From: Geodermatophilus africanus
Lineage (GTDB): Bacteria > Actinomycetota > Actinomycetes > Mycobacteriales > Geodermatophilaceae
Length of the DNA stretch: 64,000 nucleotides
Reading direction: 5' to 3'
NCBI RefSeq assembly: GCF_900107105.1
Contig: NZ_FNOT01000003.1
Span: forward strand, 1-64,000
The notes beneath the pieces are model-generated. The model ran no database searches. It was not told the origin of the DNA and saw only the letters and a program-made list of their open reading frames with translations. Both the position numbers and the translations under genes were made by a program. Position 1 is the first letter of the stretch. Each line of letters opens with the position of its first letter. This document shows, one piece after another, positions 53,097-61,621 of the stretch.

Positions 53097-53306
53097 GACG
53101 GGTGCGAGCGTACGGCTCCGACTCCCGGCCCGACGTCCCGAACGGGAGAGCGGCCGACTCCGGGGACCGGGCCGGACCGGCGCCGGGGCCCACGGGGACA
53201 TCGTGGAGGATGGGACTGCTGCTCCCTCCCGGGCGACGCACGTCGGTGTGCCTTGATGCCAACCACCCGGGTACGCGTCTACTGTGCGGTGCGTGAGGAA
53301 CCGGTG

Positions 53307-53657
53307 GTGAGGCAGTCACGTCGCTGCTCGCGCAGCGGCTGCGCGCAACCGGCGGCAGCGACCTTGACCTACGTGTACGCGGAGTCGACCGCTGTCGTCG
53401 GCCCGTTGGCGACGTTCTCGGAGCCGCACAGCTACGACCTCTGCGAGTTCCACGCCGAGCGGCTCACCGTGCCGCGCGGCTGGGAGGTCGTCCGGCACGA
53501 GATCGACGTCGAGGACTCCGGCCCGACCGGCGACGACCTGCTGGCCCTGGCCGACGCCGTCCGCGAGGCCGCCCGGCCCGAGCCCCCGCGCGCCCCCGCC
53601 GACGACGGCAGCGGCACCCGCCGCGGCCACCTGCGGGTCCTCCCCGACATCACCTGA
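53307..53657 (+). CDS. DUF3499 family zinc-ribbon-like protein
   Basis: A 116-residue protein matching DUF3499. CSRSGC (7-12) with a later CEFH (46-49) forms a probable Zn site, around the conserved core ATLTYVYAESTAVVGPL (18-34) and PRGWEVV. Function is unknown, but it lies between whiB2 and manB in many actinobacteria. GTG at 53307 has TGAGGA 7 bases upstream; an in-frame GTG at 53289 is the alternative. Confidence 0.82.
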   Translation: MRQSRRCSRSGCAQPAAATLTYVYAESTAVVGPLATFSEPHSYDLCEFHAERLTVPRGWEVVRHEIDVEDSGPTGDDLLALADAVREAARPEPPRAPADDGSGTRRGHLRVLPDIT

Positions 53658-53691
53658 AGAGGGACCACCCTCTCCCCACGCCATGCCCCCG

Positions 53692-53790
53692 CTGCAGGGT
53701 CCCGCCGCCGGCCCCGTCCCGAGGCTCGCCCCGAGCCTGCGAGGGGTGAGGAGGACGGGGCCCTCGTCCGGTAGGGGGTAGCGGGGTCCT
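53692..53790. repeat. Dispersed hairpin repeat, copy F (composite, before manB)
   Basis: Type-1 flanks GCAGGGTCCCGCCGC and GGGGGTAGCGGGGTCCT enclose a different hairpin. GGCCCCGTCC (53710-53719) pairs with GGACGGGGCC (53753-53762), and AGGCTCG (53722-53728) pairs with CGAGCCT (53732-53738). The consensus loop string GAGCCTGCGA is present at 53733-53742. The right end runs straight into the manB -10 box. Confidence 0.7.
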
Positions 53791-53792
53791 TA

Positions 53793-53798
53793 TAGGGT
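53793..53798 (+). promoter_or_regulatory. -10 element of leaderless manB
   Basis: TAGGGT ends 7 bases before the manB GTG, as at wbbL. The box is only 2 bases beyond repeat copy F. Confidence 0.55.
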
Positions 53799-53805
53799 CG
53801 CCCGC

Positions 53806-55170
53806 GTGCGGGACCTGTCCACGATCATCAAGGCCTACGACGTCCGCGGCGTCGTCCCCGACGAGTGGGACGAGGACGTCGCCCGCCGGATCGGTGCGGC
53901 CTTCGCCGAGCTGGTGTGGCAGGAGAGCGGCGCGACCGCGGTCGTGACCGCGCACGACATGCGCGACTCCTCGGTGCCCCTCTCCCGCGCCTTCGCCGAG
54001 GGCGTGCTCGCCCGCGGCGTCGACGTCGTCGAGGCCGGCCTCGGGTCCACCGACGTGCTCTACTACGCCTCCGGCTCGCTCGGCGTGCCCGGCGCGATGT
54101 TCACCGCGAGCCACAACCCCGCGCAGTACAACGGCATCAAGCTCTGCCGCGCCGGCGCCTCCCCGGTCGGGCAGGACTCGGGCCTGGCCACCCTCCGGGA
54201 GTGGGCCGAGCGCGACTCCTACGACCGGGTCCCCGGGCGGACGGCGTCGATCGACCAGCGCGACCTGCTCGCCGGGTACGCCGCGCACCTGCGCTCGCTG
54301 GTCGACCTTTCCATCATCCGGCCGCTGCGGGTCGTCGTCGACGCCGGCAACGGCATGGGCGGGCACACCGTCCCGGTGGTGCTCGCCGGCCTCCCGCTGG
54401 AGGTGCTGCCGCTGTACTTCGAGCTCGACGGCTCCTTCCCCCACCACGAGGCCAACCCGCTGGACCCGGCCAACCTGGTGGACCTGCAGGCGGAGGTCCG
54501 CCGCACCGGTGCCGACATCGGGCTGGCCTTCGACGGCGACGCCGACCGGGTGTTCGTCGTCGACGAGCGCGGCGAGCCGGTCAGCCCCTCGGCGATCACC
54601 GCGCTGGTCGCCGTCCGGGAACTGGCCGAGGGCCGGGGGACGACGGTCATCCACAACCTGATCACCTCGCGCGCGGTCCCCGAGATCGTCCGGGAGCACG
54701 GCGGCGAGCCGGTGCGCACCCGTGTCGGCCACTCGTTCGTCAAGGCCGAGATGGCCCGCACGGACGCCGTCTTCGGCGGGGAGCACTCCGCGCACTACTA
54801 CTTCCGCGACTTCTGGCGGGCCGACACGGGGATGCTCGCCGCCATGCACGTCCTCGCCGCGCTGGGGGAGCAGAGCCGGCCGCTGTCGGAGCTGACCGCC
54901 GGGTACTCCAGGTATGCCGCCTCCGGCGAGGTCAACTCCACCGTGGCCGACGCCGCCGGCCGGACCCGGGCGGTGCGGGAGGCCTTCGAGCAGCAGGAGG
55001 GCGTCACCGTCGACGAGTTCGACGGGCTGACCGTGGACCTGCCCGACGGCTCGTGGTTCAACCTGCGGGCCAGCAACACCGAGCCGCTGCTGCGGCTCAA
55101 CGTCGAGGCGCCCGACGAGGCGCGGATGACCGAGCTGCGGGACCGAGTGCTGGAGATGGTGCGCGCATGA
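53806..55170 (+). CDS. manB: Phosphomannomutase/phosphoglucomutase
   Basis: Converts mannose-6-phosphate to mannose-1-phosphate for GDP-mannose. The 454-residue alpha-D-phosphohexomutase has IKAYDVRG (near 8-15), phosphoserine loop TASHNPAQYNGIK (near 98-110, Ser100), metal loop DGDADRVFVVDE (near 243-254), sugar loop GGEHSAHYYF (near 323-332) and phosphate-binding RASNTEPLLRLN (near 421-432). All four loops are intact. The GTG start is set by the leaderless promoter. Coupled (ATGA) to the Trm112-like gene. Confidence 0.95.
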   Translation: MRDLSTIIKAYDVRGVVPDEWDEDVARRIGAAFAELVWQESGATAVVTAHDMRDSSVPLSRAFAEGVLARGVDVVEAGLGSTDVLYYASGSLGVPGAMFTASHNPAQYNGIKLCRAGASPVGQDSGLATLREWAERDSYDRVPGRTASIDQRDLLAGYAAHLRSLVDLSIIRPLRVVVDAGNGMGGHTVPVVLAGLPLEVLPLYFELDGSFPHHEANPLDPANLVDLQAEVRRTGADIGLAFDGDADRVFVVDERGEPVSPSAITALVAVRELAEGRGTTVIHNLITSRAVPEIVREHGGEPVRTRVGHSFVKAEMARTDAVFGGEHSAHYYFRDFWRADTGMLAAMHVLAALGEQSRPLSELTAGYSRYAASGEVNSTVADAAGRTRAVREAFEQQEGVTVDEFDGLTVDLPDGSWFNLRASNTEPLLRLNVEAPDEARMTELRDRVLEMVRA

Positions 55171-55376
55171 CCACGAGTCCGTCCGCCGACGCGACCGGCC
55201 CCCTGGGGCTGGACCCGGCCCTGCTGGAGATCCTCGCCTGCCCCGACACCCACCACAGCCCGCTGACGGTGGACGAGCCGGCGAGCGAGCTGGTCTGTCC
55301 GACCTGCGACCGGGCGTTCCCGGTGCGCGACGGCATCCCCGTGCTGCTCCTCGACGAGGCCCGGCAGCGCTCATGA
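55167..55376 (+). CDS. Trm112-like zinc-ribbon protein
   Basis: A 69-residue Trm112/UPF0434-type protein. LEILACPDTHHSPL (near 20-33), then LVCPTCDRAFPVRDGIPVLL, with zinc-type Cys25, Cys44 and Cys47; the fourth ligand position appears to be filled by another residue. Such proteins activate methyltransferases or stabilise partners. Here it is translationally coupled between manB and the SIS protein, a conserved actinobacterial arrangement of unknown meaning. Confidence 0.82.
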   Translation: MTTSPSADATGPLGLDPALLEILACPDTHHSPLTVDEPASELVCPTCDRAFPVRDGIPVLLLDEARQRS

Positions 55377-56518
55377 CGTCCCCGGAGCTGGCCGAGGAGG
55401 TCCTCGACGACCTGGACGTGCTGCGCGCCCGCGACCCGCGCGGCCTGCTGCCCGCGGTCGCCGGGGCCGGCGCACAGGTCCGGGAGACCGCCCGGCTGAC
55501 CGGGGAGGCCGGCCTCGAGCGGGTCACCACCGGGGGCCGGCCGCGCGGGCTGGTCATCGTCGCCCGCCGGGAGGGGGCGGTGGCCGCCCAGGTGCTGCGC
55601 GCGCTGCTCGGGCCGGCCAGCCCGGTCACCGTGGACGTCGTCCCCGGCCCGGAGCTGCCCGTGTGGACCGGCCCCAGCGACATCGCCGTCGTCGCCACCC
55701 GCACCGGTGCCGGCCGCTACGCGGTCACCCCGGCCTACGAGGCCGCCCGCCGCGGCGTGACGCTGCTGGGCATCGGCGCGGAGGACGCCCCGCTGCGGGC
55801 GGCCTGCTCCACCGCCCGGGCGCCCTACGTGCCGCTGCCGCGGTCCCGGGTGCGGCACACCACGCTGTGGTCGCTGCTCACGCCGATGCTGCAGCTGGCC
55901 GTCGGCCTGGACCTGGTCTCGGAGGGCGCGGCCGACCTGGAGGCGATCGCCGCGGCACTCGACGAGGTCGCGATGGAGTGCGGGCCGGCGCGGGAGTCCT
56001 TCGTCAACCCGGCCAAGACGCTCGCCCTCGAGCTGCTCGACGCGCTGCCGGTGATCGCCGCCGAGGGGCCCCTGGCGGGCACCGCCGCGACCCGGATCGC
56101 CGACCAGCTCGCGACGCTGGCCGGGCTGCCGGTCACCACCTTCCGGATGCCCGATCAGCGGGTCGCCGCCTGCGCGGTGCTGCGCGGCCCGCTGGCGCCG
56201 GAGGGCGGTGAGGACGACTTCTTCCGGGACCGCGCCGAGGACGCCGGCCGGCGGCTGCGGCTGCTCACGGTCCGCGACGCCGACGCCGGCGAGCACGACG
56301 GTGCGGGGGAGCGCGAGCCGCGGTCGGCCCGGGAGGCGTTGGACGAGGCGCTGCGCAGTGCGGCGACGGCCAACGTCCCGGTGAGCGCGCTGGCCGAGCA
56401 CGGGGAACCGGAGCGGTTCGGCCGGCTGCCCCGGCTGGCCCGCCAGCTGGCGGTCGCCGACTTCACGGCCGTCTACCTGGCCCTCGCGCTGGACACTGAG
56501 CGGTCCGCGAGCGCATGA
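55373..56518 (+). CDS. SIS-domain protein, phosphoglucose/phosphomannose isomerase-like
   Basis: A 381-residue protein equivalent in place to the mycobacterial gene between manB and manA. The SIS fold is suggested by LVIVARREGAVAAQVLRALLG (near 59-79), VWTGPSDIAVVATRTG (near 95-110) and a C-terminal isomerase-like half with NPAKTLALELLDALPVIAAEG in part (near 208-228). The usual S-(Y/S)-SGNT motif and the catalytic Glu-His of bifunctional isomerases are not evident, so it may regulate or assist ManA/ManB. ATG overlaps the Trm112-like stop. Confidence 0.78.
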   Translation: MTSPELAEEVLDDLDVLRARDPRGLLPAVAGAGAQVRETARLTGEAGLERVTTGGRPRGLVIVARREGAVAAQVLRALLGPASPVTVDVVPGPELPVWTGPSDIAVVATRTGAGRYAVTPAYEAARRGVTLLGIGAEDAPLRAACSTARAPYVPLPRSRVRHTTLWSLLTPMLQLAVGLDLVSEGAADLEAIAAALDEVAMECGPARESFVNPAKTLALELLDALPVIAAEGPLAGTAATRIADQLATLAGLPVTTFRMPDQRVAACAVLRGPLAPEGGEDDFFRDRAEDAGRRLRLLTVRDADAGEHDGAGEREPRSAREALDEALRSAATANVPVSALAEHGEPERFGRLPRLARQLAVADFTAVYLALALDTERSASA

Positions 56519-56602
56519 GGCCCGGGCCGCGCCGCGCCCCCGACGCCGCGAGCGCCGGCGCGGGCCCCGCAGTCCAGGGCTGACCCGGGGCACGGCCGAG
56601 GC

Positions 56603-58012
56603 GTGGGCGACACCCGGCTCTCGCCCGCCCGGCGGGCGGCCGACCGGGCCCGGCTGGCCGACGAGGTCGTCGACGTCCTCGTCGTCGGCGGCGGGCTCTC
56701 CGGCGCCTGGGTGGCCCTGGACGCGGCCGTCCGGGGGCTCGCGGTCGGCCTGCTGGAGGCGCACGACTGGGCCGCCGGCTCCTCCGGGCGGCCGGCCGTG
56801 CTCCTCTCGCGGGCGGGGACGCCGGTCCGGACGGCGCTGCGCGAGCGGAGCCGGCTGCTGCGGACGGCCGCGCCCCACCTGGTCCGGCCGGTGCCGCTGG
56901 TGTGCCCGCGGCCCACGCCGGCGCTCTCCGACGTCCTCGCCCGTGGCCTGCCGCCGCCCCGCCCGCTGTCCCGCCGGGCAGCGCTCGCCGCCGTCCCGGC
57001 CCTGCGCCCCGGCCTGGCAGCCGGCGCGCTGCGCCGCTGGGACGCGCAGGTCGACGGCGCCCGGCTCACCCTCGCCGTCGTCCGGACGGCGGCCGGCTAC
57101 GGGGCCCGCGTCCTCACCCGCGCCCGGGTGACCGGGCTGCTGCGCGCCGGGGACGCCGTCATCGGTGCGCAGGTCGCCGACCGCACCGACGGGTCGGCGC
57201 TCCCTGTGCGGGCGCGCAGCGTCGTGCTGGCCATCGGCGCGGACGGCGGCGGGCTGTCCGGTGCAGTCCCCGCCCACCCGGTCGTGCAGGTGGTGCTGCC
57301 GCGGTCGGCGGTCGATGGCCGGGACGACGGGCTGGTGCTGCCGGTCGCCGGTGGCGCGCTGACCGTCGTCCCGGCGGGCGAGCGGTGGGTCGTCTCGCAC
57401 CCCGGCCCGGACCTGCCCGCCCTGCTCGGCGCGCTGGAGCGGGCGCTCGTCCGCCCGGTGCCGGCGTCGGCCGTCGTCGCCGCCCGGGTCGACCGGCTGC
57501 CCCGCGGGGACGGCGTATCCACGCGCGCGCCCGGTCTGGTGGTCCTCGCCGGGGGGCCGGCGACCGCCCGGGGGAGGGCCGCCGACGCCGTCGACGCGGC
57601 GACCGCGAACCTGCCGGGCGTGCCGCCGTCCCGCACCGCGCACCTGCCGCTGGTGGGCGCGCACCGCTGGGCCGACGTCCGGGACCGGGCGCCGCAGCTG
57701 GCCGCCGACGCGGAGCTGCCCCTCGCCGCCGTCGGCCGGCTGCTGCAGCGGCACGGCGACCGGGTGGCCGACGTGCTCGACCTGGTGCGCGCCGACCCGC
57801 GGCTGGGCCGGCCGCTGTCCGGGGCGCCGGGGTGGCTGGCCGCGGAGGTCGTGCACGCCGTGACCGCCGAGGGGGCGCTGTCCCTCGACGACGTCCTCGC
57901 CCGCCGCACCCCGCTGTCCGGTGCGGACCCCGCGGAGGTGGCGGCGCTCGTGGCCGGACCGCTCGGCTGGGACGCGGCCCGGGCCGCCCGGGAGGTCGCG
58001 TCGGCCGGCTGA
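56603..58012 (+). CDS. FAD-dependent oxidoreductase, glycerol-3-phosphate dehydrogenase-like
   Basis: A 469-residue protein with VVDVLVVGGGLSGAWVALDAAVRG in part (near 22-45) as the FAD site and EAHDWAAGSSGRP (near 53-65), resembling the start of GlpD. The C-terminal part (AELPLAAVGRLLQRHGDRVADVL, in part near 372-394) is the GlpD C-terminal helical domain. It is shorter and more diverged than classical GlpD (about 500-560 residues), so the substrate is uncertain. GTG at 56603 lacks a clear ribosome site; 84 gene-free bases precede it. Confidence 0.72.
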   Translation: MGDTRLSPARRAADRARLADEVVDVLVVGGGLSGAWVALDAAVRGLAVGLLEAHDWAAGSSGRPAVLLSRAGTPVRTALRERSRLLRTAAPHLVRPVPLVCPRPTPALSDVLARGLPPPRPLSRRAALAAVPALRPGLAAGALRRWDAQVDGARLTLAVVRTAAGYGARVLTRARVTGLLRAGDAVIGAQVADRTDGSALPVRARSVVLAIGADGGGLSGAVPAHPVVQVVLPRSAVDGRDDGLVLPVAGGALTVVPAGERWVVSHPGPDLPALLGALERALVRPVPASAVVAARVDRLPRGDGVSTRAPGLVVLAGGPATARGRAADAVDAATANLPGVPPSRTAHLPLVGAHRWADVRDRAPQLAADAELPLAAVGRLLQRHGDRVADVLDLVRADPRLGRPLSGAPGWLAAEVVHAVTAEGALSLDDVLARRTPLSGADPAEVAALVAGPLGWDAARAAREVASAG

Positions 58013-58075
58013 CCCGGTCCGGTGGCGCGGCCACCGGCGCGCACGGGACCGTGCCCACGGAGGGGGAACGGCCAG

Positions 58076-58081
58076 TAGCCT
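58076..58081 (+). promoter_or_regulatory. -10 element of leaderless manA
   Basis: TAGCCT ends 8 bases before the ATG at 58090, and there is no Shine-Dalgarno sequence. Confidence 0.5.
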
Positions 58082-58089
58082 CTACGGCG

Positions 58090-59265
58090 ATGTGGCCCCT
58101 CACGAGTGCCGTCCGCTTCTACCCGTGGGGGAGCCGGACGGTGATCCCCGAACTGCTCGGGCGACCCAGCCCGGCCCCGCAGCCGCACGCGGAGCTGTGG
58201 ATGGGTGCGCACCCCGACGAGCCGAGCCTGCTGGCCGACGGCCGTCCGCTCGACCGGGCCATCACCGAGGAGCCCGAGCGGCTGCTGGGCGCACCGACCG
58301 TGTGCCGCTTCGGGCCGCGGCTGCCGTTCCTCATGAAGGTGCTGGCCGCCGACCGGCCGCTGTCGCTGCAGGCACACCCGACGATGGAGCAGGCGGCTGC
58401 CGGCTTCGCCGCCGAGGAGGTCGCGGGCATCCCCAGGGACGACCCGGCGCGGACGTTCAAGGACCCGTGGCACAAGCCCGAGCTGCTGCTGGCGCTGACC
58501 ACCTTCGAGGCACTGTGCGGCTTCCGGCCGGTCGAGGAGTCGCTGCACTGCCTGGCCAAGCTGCAGCTGCCCGAGCTCAAGCCGACCATCGCCGCTCTCG
58601 CCCGCCGCGGGCTGCGCGCGGCCATCCCGCAGCTCATCGCGCTCTCCGGCCGGCGGCGAACGTCCCTGATGGCGGCCGTCGCGGAGCGCGCGGCCTCCTT
58701 CGTCGCCGCGCACGACCCCGAGTTCATCAACACCTACCGCTGGGCGGCCACGCTCGCCGAGGCCTATCCGGGTGACCCCGGTGTCGTGATCTCGCTGATG
58801 TGCAACCACCTCAAGCTCGCCCCCGGCGAGGCGGTGTTCCTCCCGGCCGGCAACCTGCACGCCTACCTCAGCGGCGCCGGGGTCGAGGTCATGGCCAGCT
58901 CGGACAACGTGCTGCGCGGCGGCCTGACCAGCAAGCACGTCGATCTGGCGGCGCTCATCGAGGTGGTCGACTTCACCGACGGCCGGATCCCGGTGATCCA
59001 CCCCGTGCTCGGGCCCGGCGGACTGCGCTACCCCGTGCCGGTCGAGGACTTCGACCTCACGCACGTGCAGCTCGACGAGCGGAGCGGGACGCTGACCACC
59101 GCCGGGCCCCAGGTGCTGCTGTGCACCGAGGGCCGCGCCGTGCTGGCGGCGGCCGACGGCGAGCTGGTCCTGGAGAAGGGGCAGTCGGCCTTCGTCCCGG
59201 CGGGGGAGCCGGTCACCGCCCGCGGCCCCGCGCTGCTCTACCGGACCACGACGAACCTACGCTGA
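58090..59265 (+). CDS. manA: Mannose-6-phosphate isomerase, class I
   Basis: Interconverts fructose-6-P and mannose-6-P, feeding ManB and ManC. The 391-residue cupin enzyme has FYPWGSRTVIPELLG (near 10-24), AELWMGAHPDEPS (near 34-46), Zn-site LSLQAHPTMEQA (near 93-104), DPWHKPELLLAL (near 124-135, with Zn-ligand Glu and active-site Lys), LPAGNLHAYLSG (near 254-265) and SSDNVLRGGLTSKHVD (near 273-288, catalytic Arg). All expected ligands are visible. The start is defined by the -10 box 8 bases upstream. Confidence 0.96.
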   Translation: MWPLTSAVRFYPWGSRTVIPELLGRPSPAPQPHAELWMGAHPDEPSLLADGRPLDRAITEEPERLLGAPTVCRFGPRLPFLMKVLAADRPLSLQAHPTMEQAAAGFAAEEVAGIPRDDPARTFKDPWHKPELLLALTTFEALCGFRPVEESLHCLAKLQLPELKPTIAALARRGLRAAIPQLIALSGRRRTSLMAAVAERAASFVAAHDPEFINTYRWAATLAEAYPGDPGVVISLMCNHLKLAPGEAVFLPAGNLHAYLSGAGVEVMASSDNVLRGGLTSKHVDLAALIEVVDFTDGRIPVIHPVLGPGGLRYPVPVEDFDLTHVQLDERSGTLTTAGPQVLLCTEGRAVLAAADGELVLEKGQSAFVPAGEPVTARGPALLYRTTTNLR

Positions 59266-59284
59266 CCAGGCGGTTCCGTCCGGG

Positions 59285-59300
59285 CGGCCACGCGTGGCCG
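59285..59300. terminator. Short palindrome between convergent genes
   Basis: CGGCCACGCGTGGCCG is a perfect 16-base palindrome between the manA stop (59265) and the GT-C gene stop (59310). It could form an 8-base-pair hairpin. Confidence 0.4.
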
Positions 59301-59309
59301 GTTGCGCGG

Positions 59310-60986
59310 TCAGGAGACGGGTTCGAGCCAGACGGTCCCCGGTCCGTAGTTCGGTGCGGAGGTGCGCCAGGAGGGGAGTCCGGGCGGCACCTCGGCCACC
59401 CCGGGCTGCCACACCAGGCGGTAGTCGAGTGGGCGCGGGCGCTGGTCCCGGTCGAGGCGGGTGAAGTTGGCCTCGAGGATGAAGCGGGTCACCGGCCCGG
59501 CCTGCGCGAGCCGTTCGTCGATCAGCGGCAGTGTCCGGCCCGGGTCGGCGAAGGGGTCCACCATGGAGCAGTTGCAGGCGTAGGCCACGGCGCCGATCTC
59601 CGGCGTCGATGCCACCGTGGCGTCCCCGACCAGGTCGCTGACGTCGGCACCGATCTCCAGGTAGTCGGGGGGGAGGGCCCAGTTGCCGTAGATGATCGGA
59701 CGATCCCACGGCAAGTCCCGTCCGGCGACGGCGACGGCGAGGAGGGCGAGGCCGGTGAGCAGCGCAGCCGTACCCACCGGGACGGCCGTCCCGGGCAGGC
59801 GCGACCGGCGGTCGCCCAGCACCTGGCGCAGGAGGACGCCCGAGCCGAGGAGGGCGACCAGTCCGAGGGCCACCGTCGTCGGCACGTAGTACCAGTGGTA
59901 GGGCGGCACCTGCAGCAGGCAGTACGCCCCGAAGTGGGCCAGTCCACCGATCCCCAGCCCGGCCAGCGGCCACAGGTGCGTGGGGAGCCGGCGGCGCGCG
60001 CCGACCACCAGCACGGCCACGGTGACGACCACGCCGAGCAGCGCGGGGACGATGGCCAGTGACATGACCAGCGTCTCGTAGCCGTTGGTCCAGGACATCC
60101 ACCAGCCGTTGGCGAAGGTGAACTCGCCGAAGGAGCGTTGGAGCGTCTTGATCACGAAGGTGGTCGGGATGGCGGAGCCCAGGGTCCACCAGCTGAACAC
60201 GAACCAGGGCAGGGCCACGGCGAGGCCCACCAGCGGGGACACCCACGGCCGGCGGCGGAGGGCGGGACTGAGCAGGTACACCGCCGCCACGACGACACCG
60301 AGGTCGAGTCGGGTGAGGACCAGGAGCCCGGCGAGCACGCCGAACACGACACGGCGGCCCCGCACCGCCTCGGCGGTGAGCCCGGTCAGGAGGGCGGCGG
60401 TCAGCACCACCTCAAGGCCCAGGGACGAGTTGACGAACGGGTTGGCGAACACCAGCGCCAGCACCGGTAGTGACCACATCGAGGGGATGCCGAGCCCGCG
60501 GGCGGTCCGGGCCGCCCACACGGCCATCGCGGCGGAGAGGACGACGGTCAAGACGTTCAGGCCCACCGTCGGCCGGAGCTCGCCGGTCACCAGCGCCGCC
60601 AGCCACGTGGCCAGCGTCAGCAGCAGGACGTTGAGCGGCGAGGTCGCGGTGTTCGCCGTCTCCGTGGGGATGATGCCCCAGTGCAGATCAGAGGAGAGGT
60701 TCTGGACGTAGCTCAGGGTGATGTAGGCGTCGTCGATGAACCCCGCGTGAGCGACCCACATGACGAGCCCGCCGACCACGGCCCCCACCAAGCCCCAGCA
60801 CAGGTCCTCACTCCTCCGCCGGCGGCGGCCGACGGCGGCGACGGTGGGGGAGGAGGGGTCCAGCGCTTCTACGGTGGCCAACGAAAACGGGCTCCTCACC
60901 TCGGGTGACGTGGGACGGGGCGACGTGGGAGGCTGGCGCACTCCGCTCCGACCATACGGTCGCTCTGGCTGCGCGGGCATCCCCAT
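59310..60986 (-). CDS. AftB-like GT-C membrane glycosyltransferase
   Basis: A 558-residue protein with about ten membrane helices (from about 58 to 440) and a C-terminal extracellular domain (about 445-558). The first loop has AHAGFIDDAYITLSYVQNL (near 76-94); the paired Asp after the first helix is the GT-C metal/donor motif. TANTATSPLNVLLL (near 109) follows. This layout matches AftB, the terminal beta-1,2-arabinofuranosyltransferase of arabinogalactan, using polyprenyl-phosphoryl-arabinose. Neighbouring ubiA, PAP2 and dprE genes make that donor. The start is uncertain: ATG 60986, ATG 60980 or GTG 60899. Confidence 0.75.
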   Translation of the reverse strand: MGMPAQPERPYGRSGVRQPPTSPRPTSPEVRSPFSLATVEALDPSSPTVAAVGRRRRRSEDLCWGLVGAVVGGLVMWVAHAGFIDDAYITLSYVQNLSSDLHWGIIPTETANTATSPLNVLLLTLATWLAALVTGELRPTVGLNVLTVVLSAAMAVWAARTARGLGIPSMWSLPVLALVFANPFVNSSLGLEVVLTAALLTGLTAEAVRGRRVVFGVLAGLLVLTRLDLGVVVAAVYLLSPALRRRPWVSPLVGLAVALPWFVFSWWTLGSAIPTTFVIKTLQRSFGEFTFANGWWMSWTNGYETLVMSLAIVPALLGVVVTVAVLVVGARRRLPTHLWPLAGLGIGGLAHFGAYCLLQVPPYHWYYVPTTVALGLVALLGSGVLLRQVLGDRRSRLPGTAVPVGTAALLTGLALLAVAVAGRDLPWDRPIIYGNWALPPDYLEIGADVSDLVGDATVASTPEIGAVAYACNCSMVDPFADPGRTLPLIDERLAQAGPVTRFILEANFTRLDRDQRPRPLDYRLVWQPGVAEVPPGLPSWRTSAPNYGPGTVWLEPVS

Positions 60987-61024
60987 CGCGCTCGCGCGCG
61001 AAGAGCTCAGGTGAGGAGGCCGCA

Positions 61025-61621
61025 GTGCACGTAGGGTCGGGCGCCGGCCGTTCCGGTGCGACCGGACCGGGTGCTGCGCACGCGGCGAGGCGCGAGGATC
61101 GCGGAGTCGGGGGGTCGTTGAGCGCGGAAGCCAGGATCCTCGTCGGATTGCAGAGGGTGACAGCTCGGCCGGTGCCCCTCGTCGTGGCGCGCGGCCTGGA
61201 CCGAGCCGGTGCGCACGCCGCCGCCTGGCTCGCCACGGCTGCACTCGGCGCCTGCGTCGACGCACGCCGGCAGGCGGACTGGGTGCGGGCGGGTGCCGCC
61301 GTTCTCGCCGCCCACGCTGCCAGCGTCGTGGTCAAGCGGGTTGCGCGCCGGGTCCGGCCGTCGCACGCGAGCCTGATCACGCACGTCGCCATGCCGAGCC
61401 GCTGGAGCTTCCCGTCCTCGCACGCCGCGTCCACCACGGCGGCGGCGGTGGTGTTCGCCCCGCTCTTGGGCCGGTCGGTGCTGCTGCTTCCACCGGCGAT
61501 GGCGTGGTCGCGGATGGCCCTCGGCGTGCACTACCCGACGGACGTACTGGCCGGGATGGCGTTGGGCGGGGTCGCCGGCGCGGCGAGCGAGCGGCGCCGG
61601 CAGGCGGTGCGGGACCGGTGA
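61025..61621 (+). CDS. PAP2-superfamily phosphatase (decaprenyl-phosphoryl-5-phosphoribose phosphatase-like)
   Basis: A membrane phosphatase with the three acid-phosphatase motifs: KRVARRVRP (near 103-111), PSSHAAST (near 132-139) and SRMALGVHYPTDVLAG (near 160-175). In mycobacteria the gene next to ubiA dephosphorylates decaprenyl-phosphoryl-phosphoribose, and the placement here is the same. The stop overlaps the ubiA GTG (GTGA). The start is uncertain; GTG 61025 gives 198 residues, with TTG 61118 and GTG 61157 as alternatives. It is divergent from the AftB-like gene across 38 bases. Confidence 0.83.
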   Translation: MHVGSGAGRSGATGPGAAHAARREDRGVGGSLSAEARILVGLQRVTARPVPLVVARGLDRAGAHAAAWLATAALGACVDARRQADWVRAGAAVLAAHAASVVVKRVARRVRPSHASLITHVAMPSRWSFPSSHAASTTAAAVVFAPLLGRSVLLLPPAMAWSRMALGVHYPTDVLAGMALGGVAGAASERRRQAVRDR

